NCBI GenBank assembly: GCA_903813345.2
Contig: CAIIXF020000004.1
Span: forward strand, 26,351,985-26,415,984
DNA: 64,000 nt
Direction of reading: 5' to 3'
Source: Owenia fusiformis
Taxonomy: Eukaryota; Annelida; Polychaeta; Sabellida; Oweniidae
Of the stretch, positions 11,300 to 22,425 are shown one piece after another. The notes under the pieces are model-generated. The model worked only from the letters and a program-made list of their open reading frames with translations. It had not been told where the DNA came from and ran no database searches. Both the position numbers and the translations under genes were made by a program. The stretch's first letter is position 1. Each line of letters begins with the position of its first letter.

Positions 11300-13870
11300 A
11301 CGTTTGAAAAAAGGTATGAAAATCTATCATATGCTGGACTCTGTTTATTTTCTGGGAAAGTGTTACTTTTCACCATTTGTGTTAGTTTTGAAAAAATGGG
11401 ATGAAATCTATCGATGGGCTGAACTCTGATTATTTTCTGGGCATTTGTGTTGGTTTTGAAAAAAGGTATGAAAATCTATCGTATGCTGGACTCTGTTTAT
11501 TTTCTGAAAAGTGTTACTTTTCGCCATTTGTGTTGGTTTTGAAAAAAGGTATGAAAATCTATTGTATGCTGGACTCTGTTTATTTTCTGAAAAGTGTTAC
11601 TTTTCGCCATTTGTGTTGGTTTTGAAAAAAGGTATGAAAATCTATCGTATGCTGGTCTCTGTTTATTTTCGGAAAAGTGTTACTTTTGGCCATTTGTGTT
11701 GGTTTTGAAAAAAGGTATAAAAATCTATTGTATGCTGGACTCTGTTTATTTTCTGAAAAGGGTTACTTTTCGCCATTTGTGTTGGTTTTGAAAAAAGGTA
11801 TGAAAATCTATCGTATGCTGGACTCTGTTTATTTTCTGAAAAGTGTTACTTTTTGCCATTTGTGTTGGTTTTGAAAAAAGGTATGAAAATCTATCGATGG
11901 GCTGAACTCTGATTATTTTCTGGAAAAGTGTTACTTTTGGCCATTTGTGTTGGTTTTGAAAAAAGGTATGAAAATCTATCATATGCTGGTCTCTGTTTAT
12001 TTTCTGAAAAGGGTTACTTTTCGCCATTTGTGTTGGTTTTGAAAAAAGGTATGAAAATCTATCGTATGCTGGACTCTGTTTATTTTCTGGAAAGTGCTAC
12101 TTTTTGCCATTTGTGTTGGTTTTGAAAAAAGGTATGAAAATCTATCGTATGCTGGTCTCTGTTTATTTTCGGAAAAGTGTTACTTTTGGCCATTTGTGTT
12201 GGTTTTGAAAAAAGGTATAAAAATCTATCGTATGCTGGACTCTGTTTATTTTCTGAAAAGGGTTACTTTTCGCCATTTGTGTTGGTTTTGAAAAAAGGTA
12301 TGAAAATCTATCGTATGCTGGACTCTGTTTATTTTCTGAAAAGTGTTACTTTTTGCCATTTGTGTTGGTTTTGAAAAAAGGTATGAAAATCTATCGATGG
12401 GCTGAACTCTGATTATTTTCTGGAAAAGTGTTACTTTTGGCCATTTGTGTTGGTTTTGAAAAAAGGTATGAAAATCTATCATATGCTGGACTCTGTTTAT
12501 TTTCTGAAAAGTGTTACTTTTCGCCATTTGTGTTGGTTTTGAAAAAAGGTATGAAAATCTATCGTATGCTGGTCTCTGTTTATTTTCGGAAAAGTGTTAC
12601 TTTTCGCCATTTGTGTTGGTTTTGAAAAAAAGGTATAAAAATCTATCGTATGCTGGACTCTGTTTATTTTCTGAAAAGGGTTACTTTTCGCCATTTGTGT
12701 TGGTTTTGAAAAAAGGTATGAAAATCTATCGTATGCTGGACTCTGTTTATTTTCTGAAAAGTGTTACTTTTCGCCATTTGTGTTGGTTTTGAAAAAAGGT
12801 ATGAAAATCTATCGATGGGCTGAACTCTGATTATTTTCTGGAAAAGTGTTACTTTATGCCATTTGTGTTGGTTTTGAAAAAAGGTATGAAAATCTATCAT
12901 ATGCTGGACTCTGTTTATTTTCTGAAAAAGTGTTACCTTTAGCCATTTGTGTTGGTTTTGAAAAAAGGTATCAAAATCTATCGATAGGCTGAACTCTATT
13001 TATTTTCTGAAAAAGTGTTACTTTTGGCCATTTGTGTTGGTTTTGAAAAAGGTAAGAAAATCTATCGATAGGCTGGACTCTGTTTATTTTCTGGAAAAGT
13101 GCTACTTTTCGCCATTTGTGTTGGTGAAAAAAGGTATGAAAATCTATCGATACGCCTGGACTCTATTTATTTTCTGAAAAAGTGTTACTTTTAGCCATTT
13201 GTGTTGGTTTTGAAAAAAGGTATCAAAATCTATCGATAGGCTGAACTCTATTTATTTTCTGAAAAAGTGTTACTTTTCGCCATTTGTGTTGGTTTTGAAA
13301 AAAGGTATCAAAATCTATCGATTGGCTGAACTCTATTTATTTTCTGAAAAAGTGTTACTTTTCGCCATTTGTGTTGGTTTTGAAAAGAGGTATCAAAATC
13401 TATCGATAGGCTGGACTCTTGTCTGAAAAAGTGTTACTTTTGGTCATTTGTGTTGGTTTTCAAAAAAGGTATGAAAATCTATCGATATGCCTGGACTCTA
13501 TTTATTTTCTGGCCAAGTGCTACTTTTCGCCATTTGTGTTGGTTTTGGAAAAAGGTATCAAAATCTATCGATAGGCTGAACTCTGTTTATTTTCTGGAAA
13601 GTGCTACTTTTCGCCATTTGTGTTAAATTTGAAAAAAGGTATGAATATCTATCGTTAGGCTGGATTCTGTTTATTTTCTGGAAAAGTGTTACTTTTGGCC
13701 ATTTGTGTTAGTTTTGAAAAAACTGTAATATATTGATAGGAAAAGTGTTACTTTTGGACATTTGTGTTAGTTTTGAAAAACAGGTATGAAAATCTATCGA
13801 GAGGCTGGACTCTGTTTATTTTCTGGAAAGTGCTACTTTGCGCCATTTGTGTTGGTTTTGAAAAAGAGTC
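11300..13870 (-). repeat. 83-bp tandem array, right arm of a giant inverted repeat
   Basis: About 31 monomers are the reverse complement of those at 7160-9990. A 500-bp (six-monomer) block is repeated at about 11650-12150 and 12150-12650. Monomers nearer the outer end (after about 12950) are more diverged, as expected if homogenisation acts mainly in the centre. Confidence 0.95.
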
Positions 13871-14073
13871 CATTTTATGCTATACGTTATCTCTTTTGAA
13901 GAGTCCTGTTCTTATTTTTTTTAATCTGATCCCTGATGCCTGGTCATTTTAGATTTTATTCTAAGTCCAAAAGTAGCACAAAATAAAAACCGAAAAATCT
14001 CTACCCTATATCGTGACATATATCCCTTCGTTACAAAAATGCTTCGTTAGACTCAACCAAGCAGTGTAACAGG
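13871..14073. mobile_element. Right terminus of the foldback complex
   Basis: Sequence from about 13945 is the inverted counterpart of 7055-7135. It ends ATGCTTCGTTAGACTCAACC...GCAGTGTAACAGG at 14073. CAGTGAC follows within 5 bp (14077-14083), and CAGTGAC also lies just left of the outer end at about 5248-5254, a possible 7-bp target duplication. Confidence 0.6.
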
Positions 14074-14324
14074 TACCAGTGACTGCTTTAAAGCCAAGAT
14101 ATGGGTTTAATTGAGCGATGATGCATAAATGAAGACACTGAATCCAATGGAACATTTTGCTCTATTTCAATACAGGTTGTCCATGAAGATAAAATGGATA
14201 AAATTTTTCAAAATGTTATACAGATAAATGAATGTCATGGTGAATATGGAATTCAAAGTAATGTTGTTAGAATTATGTTGAAATAACATTTCCACAATTT
14301 TTTTTCTTCCTTTGGACGAATCAG

Positions 14325-14540
14325 TATAGCGTCTGCCTCAAGAGTGGAAGGATGGGAAGGTCCTGGGTTCGATTCCCGCACTGGGCATTGAATTTAGCAC
14401 ACTCCCTTTCGAGTCTAGTATCTGGCTCAATATACTTCAACTCCCCGACAGATGTGCACAGGCCAGGGGTCGTTACACATGCCTGTTATTATATTGTGAT
14501 AGCTTAACTCACTAAAAGCTTGTACAACTTATCCGGCAAC
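14325..14540 (+). mobile_element. tRNA-derived SINE, copy 1
   Basis: A tRNA-like head carries a perfect RNA polymerase III B box, GGTTCGATTCC (14366-14376). A body follows that starts GAATTTAGCACACTC and contains TATCTGGCTCA, shared with the copy near 20170. It lies about 500 bp upstream of the ferritin start codon. Confidence 0.75.
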
Positions 14541-15036
14541 TTGTATACATAAAAAACATTGGCAGAAACTTGAAAAATAAACAAAAATCGACAGACAAAA
14601 ATGAAACATCATTCTGCTTCTTTAAGCTTGACAAACGCATACCTTTGATACATTTCTATGAAATCGTTTACACAGTTTGATTGTTTTTAGCTAGGTTATG
14701 AAGATATTTGAACTTCTTTTCTGAAAAATGTTAACCCACCTTCTTGTTGATTCCGCCATTGCGTTAAAACTTTTAAGAGAAACGAAAATAAAACCAAATA
14801 TTTTCTTTTGTAACAATCTTGAGCTATGGAGTGTAAATATTGATATAAAATCATTAAATAAACTTTATCTAATATAAATAGAATAGACATATGACATTTT
14901 GAAATGGAAAACTAATTTAGACCTATTTATTTCGTTTTCTTCTAAGTTCTGCCATTTGAAATCAATTAAAATTTAGAAAAAACAAAGTTAATTATTTCTT
15001 TGTTTTTGAGATATTTGGGGCCATTCAAGTAAAGAT
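14541..15036. other. Region upstream of ferritin coding exon 1
   Basis: AT-rich sequence, presumably holding the end of the ferritin 5' untranslated region and possibly a 5' intron. I found no CAGTGN-loop iron-responsive hairpin here. No clear TATA box or initiation site is visible. Confidence 0.4.
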
Positions 15037-15231
15037 ATGACCTCACTATGTAGACAGAATTTCCACCAGGACTGTGAAGCAGCAATCAACAAGCAGATCA
15101 ACTTAGAATTATATGCTAGTTACGTCTACCAATGTATGGCATTCTATTTTGATAGAGATGATGTTTCTCTTCCTGGCTGTCACAAATATTTCAAGAAAAA
15201 TTCTGATGAAGAGCGAGAGCATGCAGAAAAG
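15037..15231 (+). CDS. Ferritin coding exon 1
   Basis: Encodes residues 1-65 ([11 protein letters not shown] to EHAEK) and ends in phase 0 at AAG|GTAAGT. It carries ligands E24, Y31, E58, E59 and H62. Reading on past the donor gives a spurious extension to 15318. Confidence 0.97.
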
Positions 15232-18200
15232 GTAAGTGTTCACATTTTTGCAAAATATGAGCTCATGAGAGAAAAAAATATTTTGAGATCTGAAAGTAGC
15301 GGAATAATAACTGAGTAAATATTCCAAGGTCACTCATCAACATCTGTTGGAGATTTGTGTGTTGTTGTCGTCGTCTAGTTGTCATCGTTGTTGTTGAGAT
15401 AACCGTTACGTTTTGACATGGATTTGCTTTCATGTATGTAACAAAGAGTTAAACTTGGGGTTGCTGACATGACAAGTGCACATTGCACAACAAAAAGCAA
15501 CTGTAATGTAACCTCACCCACATACGCCGATGACCTGATCCTCATGGCTGTGTTCCCAAGGTCCTTACAAACATTACTGGACATAGCATATCGTTTCAGT
15601 ACGCGATGGCGTTTCACCTTCCACCCTGGGAAGTCAGAAACGTTGATGGTCTGCACTAAAGAGAGACAGGGCCGCAAAGACTTGTGTTTTTACCTTGGAC
15701 CAGATAAAATGGATCATGTCAGAGAATGTACACATGTGGGTCTCATTTTAAATACAAATGGTAACTTGAAACAACATATTGATAATGCAATGGGAAAGGC
15801 TAGAAGGGCTATCAACGCGGGGGTGGGGCTTCTCAGCAGTGACTCCTTCGAATACAATCTACTGACGGCCTCTATTTTATATTGGTCCATATCGGTACCA
15901 TCCATGACATACGGTATGGATATCCTGCCATTGAAACAATGTGATTATGATACCCTTGAATTGACACATAGAAAAATAGCAAAACGTATTCAACAATTGC
16001 CATGTAATGTGCATAACGAAGCTTCCTTGGCACAACTGGGCTTGTCGAGGATTCGTGCGGTCATAGATACAAAAAAGTTAATGTTTCTGTGGTGTATCCT
16101 AAATCTACCAACCACATGTGTGTATAAAATGATTTTTATAATTGAGTTCTTTAGATGGAAGTCAATTTCTGAACACTCAAAGTTGTATAGCAACTATTCA
16201 GTAATAAATGCAGTTTTGAACCTTGTGACAAGATACAATTTATGGCGATATATTGATGAATATTTTTTGAATTATGACCTGATGCCCAAATGTGCATGGA
16301 AACGGATTGTTAAAGCACGCATAATGCAGTATGAAGAAGACAGATGGCACTTGTTATGTAACATATCTAACAGACTTAGCGTTTATAGAACGATACAAGT
16401 TACGATAAAACCATGCGTATGGTGGAGAATCTGTCAATCGAATTGTAAATATATAGGGATGTGTAGGGATATGGTAAAACTGCTAACAGGTGCTTTCCCA
16501 CTCAACTATGACACCATTTGTCCTCTGTGTGGGATGACAAATGAAACGACAAGGCATTTTCTCTTAGATTGCCTTGAACTTCATGAAAGTAGGAGTGACT
16601 TGTTGGCAGTTTTAAGTGACAGAATATTTGATGGATATAATATGGTTGAAAAAATGGAGGTCTTACTAGGAAAAAATGAAGCATTAGACTACAGAATGTA
16701 TGTGAAGATAATGTTAAGTGTCAAACACATGTTAAAAACAAGAGCTGCAGCTATAGCTCTATAAACTATTAAATCAACACAGTTTGCGTTGTAAATATAT
16801 ATATTTTTATTTTTATATTTTTAATATTGCCACATTAACTTTATAATTATTATGTACTCATCTGCATATTAGGTGGAAATAAAGATACATAAACATAAAC
16901 ATAACTGAATGGTCAGATAATTACACTTTGACCTGGGAGCGATTTGATGTTTATGTGATGATCTGAGGAGACAAAACCTGAAATATTTTGTAAAAATATT
17001 AGTCCCCTAATGAAATGATGTTGAAGATATGAAGTTTTACCTTAGAATGCTGAATCTTTTAAATCAACTGAATTGTCCCTATGTTGTGGCAGAAGAACTA
17101 GCCGTTTGATTGTAGTTTGAAGAAGTTATGACATGAAACATGAGAATTCGTAGAAATTTCCTAGTGTCGTCCGCCATATTGGATTGCATTCGAAAATAGT
17201 CTCACTTGACGACCAATACGTTTCGATGTTAAAATATGATTCAACGCATTAAATATGGAATCTTCTACATAATAACTTAAAGATGAACTCTATGATCGTA
17301 ATTATATATATGACGGCGATGTATGATACCGATAGCGTGGTAAAAATGGTGATTCTAGATTGACAATGGTGCGTGACGTCATTAATAATGCGTTCGTGAT
17401 TGGTTCCTCTATAAAAGAGTGAGGCGGGGAATTTGAATTGTCTTTGGCATTGGTAACTCGGAGTGGCAACACGTACTTTGAATGGTGAGAGTCCGCGACA
17501 GCCCTATTATTGTTATTTGTAATATAATTTCCCGTCCCAAGTGTGTGTGAATGTTTGGACTTGTGTTTGAAATTGGTTTTGATGACATTTTGGTAGTGTT
17601 CGTTGAATAATTGTGTGTAGAAGTCCGCGACTGGTCTGCGACTTTTGGTAGAAAAGTCCGCGACTTTTGATGATTGTTGGATTTGTAATTCATGATTTAG
17701 AATTGTATATCCCAGTGTGTGGACAGAATTTCTAATTGCTTATGAATGATTCTTGAGGTATAATAACAGTGTGAAATGTGACGTTCAGTACGCGACTGAA
17801 TGGAATAACTGGCAGCTGATTTGGTCTAGACGTTACTGGGCAATTGTGGTCAATTACCGAACAAATTTAGAGTCTTTCATATAGTTACTGACTATTGGTA
17901 TGTGATTGATTGGGAATAAAAGGCACATTGATAATTCAGTTAGTATACATATATTGGCAAGAAACACTTTAAGAAGCAAGAACTTGGGCTGCTACCATTA
18001 TATTGATTAGTTCTTGGAATATGCACTGAGTGACCTTTGTGTGAGTGAAACCTGGTTGTTATGGGATATTGGATGTGGAATAAATACTGATTGATGAATT
18101 ATTAGTGGAAATATCATAGCAGTGACATATCTTCTACATATATTAGAGACATTTTGAATAGATAATCATCTTAATTGAGTGATTTAAGTGTACATATTAT

Positions 18201-21200
18201 AGGTTAATAAACGTGTATATAGTATTGAATATAAACTAAGTGCCAGTTTCCTGATTTAGCATCAGGGTCCAGTTGTGTAGAGACCTTGCATGCTACATTT
18301 ATACATGAGATCAAAATTTTTTGTTTTTCACATGTCGAAGAAATGTTTTAAATTTATTTTCAGCTGATGGAATACCAGAACAAAAGAGGGGGTCGTATTG
18401 TATTTCAAGATGTACAAAAACCTGTGAAAGATGAATGGGGTACTGGGCTCGATGCCCTCCAGGCAGCGCTTGAGCTTGAAAAGAACGTCAATCAATCATT
18501 ACTTGAACTTCATGCATTGGCTGATAGTGTACATGATGAACATTTGGGCGATTTCATTGAAGGTAAAATTTAAAAAAAACGGTTCTTCTGACTTGAATTA
18601 TTACAGGTTTGGCGACACATGGTTTTAAAGATGTGGATTATCTTGCTAAAGCCCCGTGCACCCTTCCACCCTCTCCACTACAATATCTTCCACTAAGTTG
18701 GATAAGATGGAACAGTCAGTTTTAAAAGACAATATATCTTCAATAATTTTTCAAAAATCGGGATCATATGGGAAAGATTGTTCCAACATTTTACTTTCTA
18801 TTTTTTCTCATTCCTTAAAAACGGAGAGTATAGTTAGGAAAGAAAGGTCTGATAAATTGACGTCTCAAATCTATTTTGAAATTTTCATCTTATTTTAGTA
18901 TGATGTCCCTTGGTGTTATCACGCGGCCCTAACTTCGACTGTTAATTTGAATTTTTGACCTACCGAATGTTTGAAAATCAAGGATTACGAGTCTCGTACT
19001 GCACCGTTTTTGTTCAAACTTGTTCTATTCAAAGCATAACAAAAATCCCTGTTTATGAACTGCAATGAACAGTGGATCAGTTTTAGTTTTCTCCACATAT
19101 CACCTTCACATTTTTCTTGTGAAATGTTGACTGGATTATGTTGTTGGTCCTTTCCCTTTGGCGCTTGTACATATTCATTCAATGATGAATTATATATCAA
19201 TGAATGTTTCATAATTTACATTACATGCTGAAATTTCAAAATGTTGTTTTACAGTTTACCATTCATGTAGATGTATATTAGGTAAATATTAAGACCTTCC
19301 CAATGAATCCTGGCCTATTTTGATAAAACACAGAAACTAAGGTTTTCAGGCTATATTTATGATGTCATACTTTGCAGCTATATTTATGATGTCATACTGT
19401 TCAGCTAGATTTATGATGTCATACTTTACAGCTAGATTTATGATGTCAAACTTTGTAGCTATATTTATGATGTCATACTTTACAGCTAGATTTATGATGT
19501 CATACTTTACAGCTAGATTTATGATGTCAAACTTTGTCGCTAGATTTATGATGTCATACTTTGCAGCTAGACTTATGATATACTTTGCAGCTAGATTTAT
19601 GATGTCATACTTTGCAGCAGCATTGTTTACAAACAATGTCAAAAAGTTAATCATATTTGTGCCTGAAACTGTAAGAATGGTATAATTACCAATGGATGAT
19701 ACGATTCAATGGAAGGTCTTTGCAAACAATAAACAAACTTAATATAGTTAATATGTTTTAATATGTACACCTGACACCAGTAACAAACATGTTATTATGT
19801 TAAACACATTTATTAATGTTAGTATCTAAGGACAAAAGAAACTTGATTTGTCAGTGAGAGGTATACAGTATGTGCTGTTTACCTCCAGGAATTCCCACTT
19901 GAATTTTCTGTTATATAACATAGATGATATAAGACTCCTACGATAAAATATTTAACATATGACTGTCTAAACTTTCACCAAAATTGTGAATTTATGTATT
20001 TGAGCATTTGATTGAATGTACGAGGCCTGATCAGAAAGTAAGGCTTTGTATAAAAAACCTCCTACCTCATACCCACCTACCCACGTACGTTGGACATGAT
20101 ACAGTCTTTGAAGGGTTCAATCTTAGTGTATTAAATCTTAGTTCATGATGAATTATAGATGCATTTGTAACGACCCTTGATAGCAAGTTGCTGCTACAGC
20201 CCAGCTGGGTTTGATTCCCACTCAGGCATCGAATTTAGCACACTTTTTTCAATTTCTTTATCTGGCTCATTGGACCTATGCTCGCGGTCTTTTGTTAGTT
20301 ATTCCCCAGGAGCGTCCTCGGGTCATTACACATTACAATGCCTTTATTTATGGATCTGTCATCTGTCTAGTCATAAAATAAAGCCGGAATTGTAGAAATG
20401 TTAATAATTAGAGCTATTTTGAGATTTAAAAATCTTTAAAATTGAACCCTTCAATGACTGTATCATGTCCCACGTAGGTGGGTAGGAGGTTTTTTATACA
20501 AAGCTGAAAGTAATTAACCAATTGCTCTTACGTTTCCATACTTTATTCAATCACATTGACATTTTGAGAGATGATGTAGAATGAATTGATCTATTATACA
20601 AGACCAAAGACAATGAGTTAGCGTCAATTCCATTGTTATGGCTATTGCTATGGTGTCAATTGTTTCGGTTAGGTGGGGCATTAAGCATAAAAATTAAGCA
20701 TAATCAGCCTATTTTCAAAGTTTTAAAATTGTTATTGTGAACTCAGAATTAGTTGACTGCTCAACCAGACTTATATTGTTCACCTTCATTTAGAGCGAAA
20801 AATTGGATTATAAAAATTATTGATAAGATGTTTGTAGCCCCCTACTAATGTACTTACCCTACTTTATTTTGAGGAAAGTGTGTATCAAAATATGTTGATG
20901 CATTTCCATAAGCCCAAGGATATGGAGTTTGTCTAATGAGAGCCAGATGGTTCCCCCTTTGTACAAAATCTGTCTAAGTGCATCTTCATTCACACAGTTT
21001 CTCTTGCTCCTACCTCTCTAGACCCAGTGGAAAGCGATGCTGGTCTTAGCGGACAAACTTTGATTATGATTTGTTTTAATTTGGGAGTATTGTAGAGGCA
21101 TAGCTCTTTTAATATAATGTCTTGTTTGTATTTTCATTGTTTATATTTATTTCCAGATGTCTATCTCGGGGAGCAAGTGGAGTCCATTAAGGAATTATCC

Positions 21201-21272
21201 GATTACATTACACAACTGAAAAAAGCGGGACCAGGAATTGGCGAATACCTATTCGACAAAGATCTTCAATAA
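15037..21272 (+). CDS. Ferritin, heavy-chain (ferroxidase) type
   Basis: The coding join 15037-15231, 18364-18562, 21157-21272 (510 bp) gives 169 residues with GT-AG junctions and consistent phases. Cytosolic ferritin forms a 24-subunit cage that oxidises and stores iron. All seven H-chain ferroxidase ligands are present: E24, Y31, E58, E59, H62, E104 and Q138 (human E27, Y34, E61, E62, H65, E107, Q141). Further hallmarks are [23 protein letters not shown] and [13 protein letters not shown]. The protein starts directly with [12 protein letters not shown] and has no signal peptide, so it is the cytosolic rather than the secreted form. The length is typical. Intron 1 (3.1 kb) is almost wholly a LINE fragment plus a solo LTR. 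An iron-responsive element would be expected in the 5' UTR but was not located. Confidence 0.97.
15469..16905 (+). mobile_element. 5'-truncated non-LTR retrotransposon (LINE) in ferritin intron 1
   Basis: An uninterrupted 431-codon frame (15469-16764) holds the C-terminal part of a LINE reverse transcriptase. It contains the palm motif YADDLILMA (catalytic Asp pair), a thumb region and a C-terminal [10 protein letters not shown]...HFLLDC zinc-knuckle-like motif. An in-frame stop just upstream and the missing endonuclease and finger motifs show 5' truncation or a deletion. The 3' end has AATAAAG and a short ATAAAC-repeat tail to 16905, typical of non-LTR elements. It lies in sense with ferritin. 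The clade is probably CR1/L2-like, but this is only an impression. The exact 5' boundary is not visible. Confidence 0.88.
16954..18297 (+). mobile_element. Solo LTR of an LTR retrotransposon
   Basis: The 1344-bp segment begins TGTGATGATCTGAGG and ends CATGCTACA, with canonical TGT...ACA termini. It is flanked by the 4-bp repeat TTTA (16950-16953 and 18298-18301). Internally it carries a CRE TGACGTCA (17374-17381), an inverted CCAAT box near 17397 and TATAAAAG (17410-17417), then AATAAA signals at about 17913, 18076 and 18206, the order expected for U3-R-U5. No internal retroelement genes or second LTR are present. The call rests on termini and promoter order, with no match to a known family. 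Confidence 0.7.
17374..17417 (+). promoter_or_regulatory. CRE - CCAAT - TATA promoter of the solo LTR
   Basis: TGACGTCA at 17374, ATTGG (inverted CCAAT) at about 17399 and TATAAAAG at 17410 form a compact RNA polymerase II promoter. It points in the same direction as ferritin, 950 bp upstream of exon 2. Confidence 0.6.
18364..18562 (+). CDS. Ferritin coding exon 2
   Basis: Acceptor TTTTCAG|CTGATG. Encodes residues 66-131 ([12 protein letters not shown] to GDFIE) plus the first base of Asp132, with donor GAAG|GTAAAA. It carries E104. Confidence 0.97.
19350..19620. repeat. 27-bp tandem repeat, about 10 copies
   Basis: The unit is GCTAGATTTATGATGTCATA plus CTTTACA. Because 27 is divisible by three, both strands stay open for about 100 codons. 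These frames are artefacts. Confidence 0.95.
20042..20503. mobile_element. Palindromic MITE split by a SINE
   Basis: Arms of about 65-80 bp (GCTTTGTATAAAAAACCTCC to GAAGGGTTCAAT and its inverse at about 20445-20503) flank a spacer that contains the SINE copy at about 20168-20395. The sequence just outside the left arm (GAGGCCTGATCAGAAAGTA) resembles mariner-type ends. Confidence 0.75.
20168..20395 (+). mobile_element. tRNA-derived SINE, copy 2
   Basis: A B-box-like GGTTTGATTCC (20208-20218) precedes GAATTTAGCACACTT and TATCTGGCTCA, as in the copy at 14325. It is more diverged there and ends AAAATAAAGCC. Confidence 0.7.
21157..21272 (+). CDS. Ferritin coding exon 3
   Basis: Acceptor TATTTCCAG|ATGTC. 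Encodes [14 protein letters not shown] to [10 protein letters not shown] and a TAA stop at 21270-21272. It carries Q138 and the C-terminal short helix. This exon has no long free frame of its own. Confidence 0.97.
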
Positions 21273-22133
21273 ACAGAAGGGAATGATTAACAAATATTTG
21301 CATTAGGCTATGGAATAACAAACTAAATTAAAATCATTTTTTCTGATAATTGTGCCATATTTCGGAAGAAGACGATCTAGAGAAATACAAAAATTTAAAA
21401 CATGTGTTCAGATTAACTGCTTGAGAACTTGAGATATGTCATCCAGATTTTGCAAACTCTCAATTTTCTCAAAAGATCACGGGGTCTTATTTACACATCA
21501 AGAGTTTTTAAAACTAAATTGTTATGGTATAAGGGGCCAGGTCAATATTTCAATGTCCGGCAAAAAGGGGAGGGGTTAAAACCTAACTAAATTAATTACG
21601 TTTTTTGACAGACATTGAAATATTGACCCAGCCCCCAGTTTAAGTATTGTTTTTTGATGATTGTAAGAATCTCAGGAGAAAATATTAATGATATAATATT
21701 ATTGATATAATATATTGTCAAAAAAATGACATTAAGGAAAATTTGTGTACCACGAAGTTACAAATGTTATTTAAAAATCGCAATGAAAAATAAATATAGC
21801 CAAAATAAACCAGGTTAATACAGTTACCATTGATAAGTGCAATTTTGAGAAATCAATGTGATGTGCCATCTAAAAAATTGAACAATTTATTTACACAACA
21901 TGGCTTATACAATTGAATACACATGCACAATTGTAAAATTTATTTGGCAAAGTCTATACTTGTACTACATGTACAGTAACTATCACTCAATGCACAATAA
22001 CTAGTTCTACATGTAAAGTAACTAGTTCTGCATGTACAATAACTAGCACCCGATGCACAATAACTAGTTTTATGTAAAGTAACTAGTTCTCAATGTACAA
22101 TAACTATTACAACATGTACTGTAACTAGCACTT
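21273..22133. other. 3' flank of ferritin
   Basis: The presumed 3' UTR has an ATTAAA at about 21326 as a possible poly(A) signal. A short hairpin element lies at 21533-21636 (arms GGTCAATATTTCAATGTC). From about 21960 a loose tandem repeat of AACTAGTTCT/AACTAGCAC motifs begins. Confidence 0.5.
21533..21636. mobile_element. Short hairpin MITE
   Basis: GGTCAATATTTCAATGTC and its inverse GACATTGAAATATTGACC flank a 50-bp centre. Confidence 0.7.
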
Positions 22134-22425
22134 TATCGCATCCTACAACCCCTTTAGATTGTGGTCGTACGCCCGTATCATTGGTAAGCCTGTCTTTCTA
22201 CAATGTCGGAGAATGAACTACGCATTCCACTATTAAATGACCTACCTCGATACATTCCAGAGTATTTTAGAATTCTTTTTATGTTGTTAGATCGCCAATT
22301 GTATGGGTTTATCGGCAGAACGAAGAGATTTTAGTTTTTACATCGGAAATATGTCAGCAATTTTCAAAATGTCGGAAGGGGAATTCCCTTACGACCACAA
22401 TCTAAAGGGGTCGTAGGATGCGATA
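22134..22425. mobile_element. MITE with 36-bp terminal inverted repeats
   Basis: TATCGCATCCTACAACCCCT and its continuation are inverted at the right end with one mismatch. AACTAGCACTT abuts both ends. The surrounding tandem repeat contains AACTAGCAC anyway, so a long target duplication is suggestive but not proven. Confidence 0.85.

Larger units (their letters stand above)
18563..21156 (+). other. Ferritin intron 2
   Basis: 2.6 kb with GT-AG ends. It contains the 27-bp array, a palindromic MITE with a SINE inside it, and AT-rich sequence. No exon is seen within it. Confidence 0.85.

Noticed and set aside
14070-14095. CAGTGA hexaloop as a ferritin iron-responsive element
   Set aside because: The five bases on each side do not pair properly and there is no bulged C at the right distance; it lies at the foldback terminus.
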